Positions 23,901-34,095 of a stretch of 64,000 nt of DNA are shown piece by piece (the first letter of the stretch is position 1; every line of letters begins with the position of its first letter). This DNA is from Mayamaea pseudoterrestris (Eukaryota; Bacillariophyta; Bacillariophyceae; Sellaphorales; Sellaphoraceae): NCBI GenBank assembly GCA_027923505.1, contig BROI01000030.1, forward strand, positions 239,050 to 303,049, read 5' to 3'. The notes beneath the pieces were generated by a model. That model worked only from the letters and a program-made list of their open reading frames with translations, made no database searches and had not been told where the DNA came from. The translations under genes and the position numbers were made by a program.

Positions 23901-26094
23901 GGCTAGTGTCTCAGGGGATGGCAATGATATTGGTGACAACTTGTCACCAGTCTCAGCCTGCAGATGCCGTGACATTCAAACGCCCCTACAGCAGGCCATG
24001 TATACACCCAAATGACACCAGAATGGTGCCAACATCATTATTCAGGCTGCGCTACAAGATGGTATGCCTGGCTAGTGTCTCAGGGGACGGCAATGATATT
24101 GGTGACAACTTGTCACCAGTCTCAGCCTGCAGATGCCGTGACATTCAAATGCCCCTACAGCAGGCCATGTATACACCCAAATGACACCAGAATGGTGCCA
24201 ACATCATTATTCAGGCTGCGCTACAAGATGGTATGCCTGGCTAGTGTCTCAGGGGATGGCAATGATATTGGTGACAACTTGTCACCAGTCTCAGCCTGCA
24301 GATGCCAAACATTCAAACGCCCCTACCGTACAGCAGGCCATGTATACACCCAAATGACACCAGAATGGTGCCATGATCATTATACAGGCTGCGCCACAAG
24401 ATGGTAAACCTGGCTATTGTCTCAGGGGACAGCAATGATATTGGTGACAACTTGTCACCAGTCTCAGCCTGCAGATGCCGTGACATTCAAACGCCCCTAG
24501 AACAGGCCATGAGTATACCCAAATGACACCAGAATGGTGCCAACATCATTATTCAGGCTGCGCTACAAGATGGTATGCCTGGCTAGTGTCTCAGGGGACG
24601 GCAATGATATTGGTGACAACTTGTCACCAGTCTCAGCCTGCAGATGCCGTGACATTCAAACGCCCCTACAGCAGGCCATGTATACACCCAAATGACACCA
24701 GAATGGCGCCAACATCATTATTCAAGCTGCGCTACAAGATGGTATGCCTGGCTAGTGTCTCAGGGGACGGCAATGATATTGGTGACAACTTGTCACCAGT
24801 CTCAGCCTGCAGATGCCGTGACATTCAAACGCCCCTACAGCAGGCCATGTATACACCCAAATGACACCAGAATGGTGCCAACATCATTATTCAGGCTGCG
24901 CAACAAGATGGTATGCATGGCTAGTGTCTCAGGGGACGGCAATGATATTGGTGACAACTTGTCACCAGTCTCAGCCTGCAGATGCCGTGACATTCAAACG
25001 CCCCTACAGCAGGCCCTGTAGGTGCCCAAAATACACCAGAATGGTGCCAACATCATTATTCAGGCTGCGCTACAAGATTATATGCCTGGCTAGTGTCTCA
25101 GGGGATGGCAATGATATTGGCGACAACTTGTCACCAGTCTCAGCCCGCAGATGCCGTGACATTCAAACGCCCCTACAGCAAGCCCTGTAGGTGCCCAAAA
25201 TAAACCAGAATGGTGCCAACATCATTATTCAGGCTGCGCTACAAGATGGTATGCCTGGCTAGTGTCTCAGGGGACGGCAATGATATTGGTGACAACTTGT
25301 CACCAGTCTCAGCCTGCAGATGCCGTGACATTCAAATGCCCCTACAGCAGGCCATGTATACACCCAAATGACACCAGAATGGTGCCAACATCATTATTCA
25401 GGCTGCGCTACAAGATGGTATGCCTGGCTAGTGTCTCAGGGGATGGCAATGATATTGGTGACAACTTGTCACCAGTCTCAGCCCGCAGATGCCATGACAA
25501 TCAAATGCCCCTACAGCAGGCCATGTATACACCCAAATGACACCAGAATGGTGCCAACATCATTATTCAGGCTGCGCAACAAGATGGTATGCCTGGCTAG
25601 TGTCTCAGGGGACGGCAATGATATTGGTGACAACTTGTCACCAGTCTCAGCCTGCAGATGCCGTGACATTCAAACGCCCCTACAGCAGGCCATGTATACA
25701 CCCAAATGACACCAGAATGGTGCCAACATCATTATTCAGGCTGCGCAACAAGATGGTATGCCTGGCTAGTGTCTCAGGGGACAGCAATGATATTGGTGAC
25801 AACTTGTCACCAGTCTCAGCCCGCAGATGCCGTGACATTCAAACGCCCCTACAGTAAGCCCTGTAGGTGCTCAAAATACACCAGAATGGTGCCAACATCA
25901 TTATTCAGGCTGCGCTACAAGATGGTATACCTGGCTAGTGTCTCAGGGGATGGCAATGATATTGGTGACAACTTGTCACCAGTCTCAGCCTGCAGATGCC
26001 GTGACATTTAAACGCCCCTACAGCAGGCCAGGTATATACCCAAATGTCACCAGAATATTGCCAATATCATTATTCAAGCTGCCCTACAAGATGG
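20946..26094 (+). repeat. Satellite A array, subfamily A3
   Basis: About 30 monomers of 169 bp. Diagnostic words are 'cctggctagtgtctcagg', 'ggcaatgatattggtgac' and 'acccaaatgacaccag'. The first ~1.4 kb (20946-22370) is decayed, and from about 22400 the copies are nearly uniform. Two versions of the unit alternate irregularly: one ends 'caggccatgtatacaccc', the other 'ccctgtaggtgccc' with the CTACAG/CTGTAG hairpin. At 23701-23750 a non-satellite segment replaces part of a unit. The array runs straight into the LTR at 26095. Confidence 0.95.
23701..23750. other. Short non-satellite insert within a monomer
   Basis: About 50 bases ('ctttccgaggtgaaccgag' onward) replace the part of an A3 monomer that normally reads 'caagatggtatgcctgg...ggac'. 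Satellite resumes at 'aatg..atgatattggtgac'. No coding or RNA signature is seen. It may be filler from a break-repair event. Confidence 0.65.
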
Positions 26095-26423
26095 TGACAC
26101 GATAATATCAGACGAACCTTTATTCCAGCGACTACAATGGACTAGGAGCGATCAACCTCTTCGTCCAGCGTAAAGCAAACAAACAAACTCAATTGCTAGA
26201 ATAGTGCATGTTACTCGCTACTCTACTCGTGCGCTTCCTTCTCGTTCTCACTGGGTTCACGGTCGAGGTTCACGCCTCGATCGTCAGCGATTTCACTCAT
26301 GTATGTGAGGATTCGGTCACAAGTGTGACTCAACCCTGCACAGGATTAAATGCATACAAAACACAGGTAGCTAACCGTCTTGTCATGAGACGCAGGTCAA
26401 CTCAACTCAATAATATTGTGTCA
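26095..26423 (-). mobile_element. 3' LTR of copia-type retrotransposon (copy 2)
   Basis: A 329-bp relative of the LTR at 5747-6058, with termini TGACAC...GTGTCA (a 6-bp inverted repeat). It contains the same AATAAA on the minus strand at 26124-26119. It is the downstream LTR of a minus-strand element: pol ends to its right, followed by a polypurine tract that abuts the LTR. Its left edge touches satellite A3 with no spacer. It differs from copy 1 by scattered substitutions and small indels, so the two are not a freshly inserted pair. Confidence 0.88.
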
Positions 26424-26434
26424 TCCCCCTTGAT
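26424..26434 (-). other. Polypurine tract
   Basis: ATCAAGGGGGA on the minus strand, ending exactly at the first base of the LTR (TGACAC). It lies directly after the pol stop codon. This is the expected site and composition of the plus-strand primer in copia-type elements and fixes the element's orientation. Confidence 0.8.
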
Positions 26435-26804
26435 CTAGGCTTGTGACAACGATCGGTTTGCCGTATCACCCTTCCAGAAAAGAATCGGAATGATCAGGGG
26501 TCGGAACGTGGCATGCGGCAAGAACTTGGTAAGAACGTCGGCGACGTTCTGCCGAAGATGTGCTCAAAGTACAGAACATTGCTTGCAATGGCCTCGCGCA
26601 CAGTGGTAGGCGGCGCATTCGCGTCGCTTAGAAAGTGTGGAGTGCGGATCGCTGTTATAATTTTTTCACGAAACCAGGTGGTTCTCCCCAAGTATCGGAA
26701 ATCCAAATGTTCGCGTTGGAAAGATAGAGGGATTCAGGAAGAAAACGCCAGTAGTGTAATCATGGTACAGGTTCTCATAAAGGAAGTTAGTTGCACAGGC
26801 TTGT
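26435..26804 (-). pseudogene. Ty1/copia pol remnant: C-terminal RNase H
   Basis: Minus-strand coding remnant ending in TAG at 26437-26435. In shifting frames it shows the RNase H end of copia polyproteins in the right order: a G(E)N triplet near 26660, PHSTLSKRR near 26620, VREAIASN and LYFEHI near 26575-26610, then NVADVLTKFLP near 26520-26550, and ILFWKGDT just before the end. The VADVLTK and KR..xAYH..REAI signatures are characteristic of this family. At least two frame breaks (near 26555 and 26600) and an in-frame TGA near 26650 make it non-functional as read, or show consensus errors. The rest of pol is missing: satellite B begins at about 26805. The protein would normally degrade RNA in RNA-DNA hybrids during reverse transcription. 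Confidence 0.85.
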
Positions 26805-28200
26805 GTGTTTGGTGTTGGCCACACCAATTTTGCAGATGGGAAGGTGTAGGCCTAGGCAGTCAGTTTTGTGCCATTTCAGCCATCCTCACATGTCAATGGC
26901 ACATCCTGTTCGCCTGACTCATTGGGTTACATTTGGTGAAAGCCAGGGCATAGGGCTTTGTAGTGTTATGATTCCATAATTTGGGGTGTTGGCCCACACC
27001 CATCTTGTAGACCACTCATTCCATGCTGTAGGCCTCCAGGCAGTCCCATTTTGTACCATGTCAGACCATCCCTCATGTCAATGGGACAATTTTCTGGGCA
27101 CATGTTTTGGCATGATCATTGGGGTTTTTGGGTGATCAGGGGCCACGGGGCATTCTTAGTGGTATGATTCCATAATTTGGGGTGTTGGCTTACAACATTT
27201 TGCAGATGGTGTAGGCCTCTAGGCAGTCCGTTTTGCACCATTTCCAGCCCATCCCTCTATGTCAACGGCCCACCCTGGCATCTTTGCTTGTGTTGGGTGG
27301 CCCAAGGGCAATTTAGTGGTATGATTCCATAATTTGGGGTGTTGGCCACACCATCTTGTGGCACCATTCCATGCTGTGGGCCTGAGGCAGTCCGTTTTGT
27401 ACCATGTCAGACCACAATCCCTCATGTCAATGGCAGCACCCTGACTTGTTTTGCATGACTCATTTTGGGTGATCAGGGACGGCGTATGCAGTAGTGATTC
27501 CATAATTTTGAATGTTGGCCACCACACACCTTTTTTGCTGAATGGTAGGTCGCCTCCAGGCAGTCGTCTTTTGCACCATTTCAGCCCATCCTCCTGTCAA
27601 TGGCCCCACCCTGGACATGTTTTGACCTCAATTGGGTTGTTGGGTGGCCAGGGCCCAGGGGCAGCCAGGGCTTGTATATAATTGGGTGTCCAGACCCATC
27701 TTGTAGACCTTCATGCTGTAGGCGCCAGGCAGTCCGTTTTGTACCATGTCAGACCATCCTCATGTCAATGACACACCCTGGACAGTTTGGCATTTTGACC
27801 ATGATTTGGGTTGTTGGGTGATCAGGGGCGGACGGGAATGTGTGCTATTCGTGTTTGGGTGTTGGCCACCCATGGGTGGCCATCTACGGTAGATGGTATG
27901 CGTTTCCAGGCAGTCCGTTTTGCGCCATTTCTTGGCCCCTCCTCATGTCAATGGCACACCATGACATGTTTTGCCTGACTCATTGGGTTGTGGGGTGGCC
28001 GAGGCATGGGGCATTGTAGTGTGTTGATTCCATAATTTGGGTTGTTGGCTACACATCTTGTAGACATTCCCTTAGGCCCTCCAGGCAGTCCGTTTTTGTA
28101 CCATGTCAGACCATCCTCGCATGTCATTGGCACACCCTGGACATGTTTTGCAGACTCATTGGGTTGTTGGGTGATCAGGGACGGGCATTGTAGTGGTATG
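26805..28200 (+). repeat. Satellite B array 1, decayed left flank
   Basis: Monomers recognisable by 'ggtatgattccataattt', 'tgttggccacaccca' and 'cacaccctggacatgtttt', but with many indels and missing words. It starts abruptly at the truncated copia remnant, inside the 'tgttggccacacc' part of the monomer. No gene is seen. (Strand is arbitrary for B; all three arrays share this orientation.). Confidence 0.9.
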
Positions 28201-31200
28201 ATTCCATAATTTGGGGTGTTGGCCACACCCATTTTTGCAGATGGTGTAGGCCTCCAGGCAGTCCGTTTTGCACCATTTCAGCCCATCCTCATGTCAATGG
28301 CACACCCTGGACATGTTTTGCCTGACTCATTGGTTTGTTGGGTGCCAGGCATGGGGCATTGTAGTGGTATGATTCCATAGTTTGGGGTGTTGGCCACACC
28401 CATCTTGTAGACCATTCCATGCTGTAGGCCTCCAGGCAGTCCGTTTTGTACCATGTCAGACCATCCTCATGTCAATGGCACACCCTGGACATGTTTTGCG
28501 TGACTCAATGGGTTGTTGGGTGTAGATGTCGGTGGGCATTGTAGTGGTATGATTCCATAATTTGGGGTGTTGGCCACACCCATTTTGCAGATGGTGTAGG
28601 CCTCCAGGCAGTCCGTTTTGCACCATTTCAGCCCATCCTCATGTCAATGGCACACCCTGGACATGTTTTGCCTGACTCATTGGGTTGTTGGGTGGCCAGG
28701 GCATGGGGCATTGTAGTGGTATGATTCCATAATTTGGGGTGTTGGCCACACCCATCTTGTAGACCATTCCATGCTGTAGGCCTCCAGGCAGTCCGTTTTG
28801 TACCATGTCAGACCATCCTCATGTCAATGGCACACCCTGGACATGTTTTGCATGACTCATTGGGTTGTCGGGTCGTCAGGATCTGGGGCATTGTAGTGGT
28901 ATGATTCCATAATTTGGGGTGTTGGCCACACCCATTTTGCAGATGGTGTAGGCCTCCAGGCAGTCCGTTTTGCACCATTTCAGCCCATCCTCATGTCAAT
29001 GGCACACCCTGGACATGTTTTGCCTGACTCATTGGGTTGTTGGGTGGCCAGGGCATGGGGCATTGTAGTGGTATGATTCCATAATTTGGGGTGTTGGCCA
29101 CACCCATCTTGTAGACCATTCCATGCTGTAGGCCTCCAGGCAGTCCGTTTTGTACCATGTCAGACCATCCTCATGTCAATGGCACACCCTGGACATGTTT
29201 TGCATGACTCATTGGGTTGTTGGGTGAGCAGGGACGGGGCATTGTAGTGGTATGATTCCATAATTTGGGGTGTTGGCCACACCCATTTTGCAGATGGTGT
29301 AGGCCTCCAGGCAGTCCGTTTTGCACCATTTCAGCCCATCCTCATGTCAATGGCACACCCTGGACATGTTTTGCCTGACTCATTGGGTTGTTGGGTGGCC
29401 AGGGCATGGGGCATTGTAGTGGTATGATTCCATAATTTGGGGTGTTGGCCACACCCATCTTGTAGACCATTCCATGCTGTAGGCCTCCAGGCAGTCCGTT
29501 TTGTACCATGTCAGACCATCCTCATGTCAATGGCACACCCTGGACATGTTTTGCATGACTCATTGGGTTGTTGGGTGATCAGGGACGGGGCATTGTAGTG
29601 GTATGATTCCATAATTTGGGGTGTTGGCCACACCCATTTTGCAGATGGTGTAGGCCTCCAGGCAGTCCGTTTTGCACCATTTCAGCCCATCCTCATGTCA
29701 ATGGCACACCCTGGACATGTTTTGCCTGACTCATTGGGTTGTTGGGTGGCCAGGGCATGGGGCATTGTAGTGGTATGATTCCATAATTTGGGGTGTTGGC
29801 CACACCCATCTTGTAGACCATTCCATGCTGTAGGCCTCCAGGCAGTCCGTTTTGTACCATGTCAGACCATCCTCATGTCAATGGCACACCCTGGACATGT
29901 TTTGCATGACTCATTGGGTTGTTGGGTGATCAGGGGACGGGGCATTGTAGTGGTATGATTCCATAATTTGGGGTGTTGGCCACACCCATTTTGCAGATGG
30001 TGTAGGCCTCCAGGCAGTCCGTTTTGCACCATTTCAGCCCATCCTCATGTCAATGGCACACCCTGGACATGTTTTGCCTGACTCATTGGGTTGTTGGGTG
30101 GCGGGGCATGGGGCATTGTAGTGGTATGATTCCATAATTTGGGGTGTTGGCCACACCCATCTTGTAGACCATTCCATGCTGTAGGCCTCCAGGCAGTCCA
30201 TTTTGTACCATGTCAGACCATCCTCATGTCAATGGCACACCCTGGACATGTTTTGCATGACTCATTGGGTTGTTGGGTGATCAGGGCACGGGGCATTGTA
30301 GTGGTATGATTCCATAATTTGGGGTGTTGGCCACACCCATTTTGCAGATGGTGTAGGCCTCCAGGCAGTCCGTTTTGCACCATTTCAGCCCATCCTCATG
30401 TCAATGGCACACCCTGGACATGTTTTGCCTGACTCATTGGGTTGTTGGGTGGCCAGGGCATGGGGCATTGTAGTGGTATGATTCCATAATTTGGGGTGTT
30501 GGCCACACCCATCTTGTAGACCATTCCATGCTGTAGGCCTCCAGGCAGTCCGTTTTGTACCATGTCAGACCATCCTCATGTCAATGGCACACCCTGGACA
30601 TGTTTTGCATGACTCATTGGGTTGTTGGGTGATCAGGCGACGGGGCATTGTAGTGGTATGATTCCATAATTTGGGGTGTTGGCCACACCCATTTTGCAGA
30701 TGGTGTAGGCCTCCAGGCAGTCCGTTTTGCACCATTTCAGCCCATCCTCATGTCAATGGCACACCCTGGACATGTTTTGCCTGACTCATTGGGTTGTTGG
30801 GTGGCCAGGGCATGGGGCATTGTAGTGGTATGATTCCATAATTTGGGGTGTTGGCCACACCCATCTTGTAGACCATTCCATGCTGTAGGCCTCCAGGCAG
30901 TCCGTTTTGTACCATGTCAGACCATCCTCATGTCAATGGCACACCCTGGACATGTTTTGCATGACTCATTGGGTTGTTGGGTGATCAGGGGACGGGGGGT
31001 TGTAGTGGTATGATTCCATAATTTGGGGTGTTGGCCACACCCATTTTGCAGATGGTGTAGGCCTCCAGGCAGTCCGTTTTGCACCATTTCAGCCCATCCT
31101 CATGTCAATGGCACACCCTGGACATGTTTTGCCTGACTCATTGGGTTGTTGGGTGGCCAGGGCATGGGGCATTGTAGTGGTATGATTCCATAATTTGGGG

Positions 31201-32542
31201 TGTTGGCCACACCCATCTTGTAGACCATTCCATGCTGTAGGCCTCCAGGCAGTCCGTTTTGTACCATGTCAGACCATCCTCATGTCAATGGCACACCCTG
31301 GACATGTTTTGCATGACTCATTGGGTTGTTGGGTGATCAGGGACGGGGCATTGTAGTGGTATGATTCCATAATTTGGGGTGTTGGCCACACCCATTTTGC
31401 AGATGGTGTAGGCCTCCAGGCAGTCCGTTTTGCACCATTTCAGCCCATCCTCATGTCAATGGCACACCCTGGACATGTTTTGCCTGACTCATTGGGTTGT
31501 TGGGTGGCCAGGGCATGGGGCATTGTAGTGGTATGATTCCATAATTTGGGGTGTTGGCCACACCCATCTTGTAGACCATTCCATGCTGTAGGCCTCCAGG
31601 CAGTCCGTTTTGTACCATGTCAGACCATCCTCATGTCAATGGCACACCCTGGACATGTTTTGCATGACTCATTGGGTTGTTGGGTGATCAGGGGACGGGG
31701 CATTGTAGTGGTATGATTCCATAATTTGCGGTGTTGGCCACACCCATTTTGCAGATGGTGTAGGCCTCCAGGCAGTCCGTTTTGCACCATTTCAGCCCAT
31801 CCTCATGTCAATGGCACACCCTGGACATGTTTTGCCTGACTCATTGGGTTGTTGGGTGGCCAGGGCATGGGGCATTGTAGTGGTATGATTCCATAATTTG
31901 GGGTGTTGGCCACACCCATCTTGTAGACCATTCCATGCTGTAGGCCTCCAGGCAGTCCGTTTTGTACCATGTCAGACCATCCTCATGTCAATGGCACACC
32001 CTGGACATGTTTTGCATGACTCATTGGGTTGTTGGGTGATCAGGGGACGGGGCATTGTAGTGGTATGATTCCATAATTTGGGGTGTTGGCCACACCCATT
32101 TTGCAGATGGTGTAGGCCTCCAGGCAGTCCGTTTTGCACCATTTCAGCCCATCCTCATGTCAATGGCACACCCTGGACATGTTTTTCATGACTCATTGGG
32201 TTGTTGGGTGGCCAGGGCATGGGGCATTGTAGTGGTATGATTCCATAATTTGGGGTGTTGGCCACACCCATCTTGTAGACCATTCCATGCTGTAGGCCTC
32301 CAGGCAGTCCGTTTTGTACCATGTCAGACCATCCTCATGTCAATGGCACACCCTGGACATGTTTTGCATGACTCATTGGGTTATTGGGTGATCAGGGACC
32401 GGGGGCATTGTAGTGGTATGATTCCATAATTTGCGGTGTTGGCCACACCCATTACCGCAAATGACGTGGGCCTCCCAGTCCGTTTGCACATGTCACCCAT
32501 CCTCATGTTTGCACACGGCATGTTTTCTGACCAGGGTACCAG
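28201..32542 (+). repeat. Satellite B array 1, homogeneous dimeric core
   Basis: About twelve copies of a dimer of about 351 bp. Monomer 1 has 'ggtggccagggcatgggg', then 'catcttgtagaccattcc' and 'gtaccatgtcagacc'. Monomer 2 has 'gatcagggacgggg', then 'cattttgcagatggtg' and 'gcaccatttcagccc'. Successive 'ccataa' landmarks are alternately about 172 and 179-180 bp apart. Copies from 28560 to 32400 are almost identical. The last unit (32440-32542) is eroded before satellite A starts. Confidence 0.95.
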
Positions 32543-34095
32543 GTCACCAATATCATTGCCATCCCCTGAGACACTAGCCAGGTATACCATCTTGTTGCGC
32601 AGCCTGAATAATGATGTTGGCACCATTCTGGTGTCATTTGGGTGTATACATGGCCTGCTTTAGGGCCATTTGAATGTCACGGCATCTGCAGGCTGAGACT
32701 GGTGACAAGTTGTCACCAATATCACAACCGACCCCTGAGACACTAGCCAGGCATACCATCTTGTAGCGCAGCCTGAATAATGATGTTGGCACCATTCTGG
32801 TGTCATTTGGGTGTATACATGGCCTGCTGTAGGGGCATTTGAATGTCACGGCATCTGCAGGCTGAGACTGGTGACAAGTTGTCACCAATATCATTACCGT
32901 CCCCTGAGACACTAGCCAGGCATACCATCTTGTAGCGCAGCCTGAATAAAAAAATGATGTTGGCACCATTCTGGTGTATTTTGGGCACCTACAGGGCTTG
33001 CTGTAGGGGCGTTTGAATGTCACGGCATCTGCAGGCTGAGACTGGTGACAAGTTGTCACCAATATCATTGCCATCCCCTGAGACACTAGCCAGGCATATC
33101 ATCTTGTAGCGCAGCCTGAATAATGATGTTGGCACCATTCTGGTGTATTTTGGGCACCTACAGGGCCTGCTGTAGGGGCGTTTGAATGTCACGGCATCTG
33201 CAGGCTGAGACTGGTGACAAGTTGTCACCAATATCATTGCCGTCCCCTGAGACACTAGCCAGGCATACCATCTTGTAGCGCAGCCTGAATAATGATGTTG
33301 GCACCATTCTGGTGTCATTTGGGTGTATACATGGCCTGCTGTAGGGGCGTTTGAATGTCACGGCATCTGCAGGCTGAGACTGGTGACAAGTTGTCACCAA
33401 TCACAATGCCATCCCCTGAGACACTAGCCAGGCATACCATCTTGTAGCGCAGCCTGAATAATGATGTTGGCACCATTCTGGTGTCATTTGGGTGTATACA
33501 TGGCCTGCTGTAGGGGCATTTGAATGCCACGGCATCTGCAGGCTGAGACTGGTGACAAGTTGTCACCAATATCATTGCCATCCCCTGAGACACTAGCCAG
33601 GCATACCATCTTGTAGCGCAGCCTGAATAATGATGTTGGCACCATTCTGGTGTCATTTGGGTGTATACATGGCCTGCTGTAGGAGTGTTTGAATGTCACG
33701 GCATCTGCAGGCTGAGACTGGTGACAAGTTGTCACCAATATCATTGCCGTCCCCTGAGACACTAGCCAGGCATACCATCTTGTAGCGCAGCCTGAATAAT
33801 GATGTTGGCACCATTCTGGTGTATTTTGGGCACCTACAGGGCCTGCTGTAGGGGCATTTGAATGTCACGGCATCTGCAGGCTGAGACTGGTGACAAGTTG
33901 TCACCAATATCATTGCCGTCCCCTGAGACACTAGCCAGGCATACCATCTTGTAGCGCAGCCTGAATAAAAAAATGATGTTGGCACCATTCTGGTGTCATT
34001 TTGGGTACCTACAGGCTTGCTGTAGGGGCGTTTGAATGTCACGGCATCTGCGGGCTGAGACTGGTGACAAGTTGTCACCAATATCATTGCCGTCT
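32543..34095 (-). repeat. Satellite A3 array, left part of the 32.5-44.4 kb block
   Basis: About nine uniform 169-bp monomers in minus orientation, starting directly at the B boundary within 'caccaatatcattgcc'. Two monomers carry an extended A-run, 'ctgaataaaaaaatgatg', at about 32944 and 33964. Confidence 0.95.

Noticed and set aside
26513-26917. Plus-strand 134-residue open frame over the copia remnant
   Set aside because: It is the antisense of the RNase H remnant, whose motifs, stop codon and polypurine tract are all on the minus strand, and it runs into satellite B.
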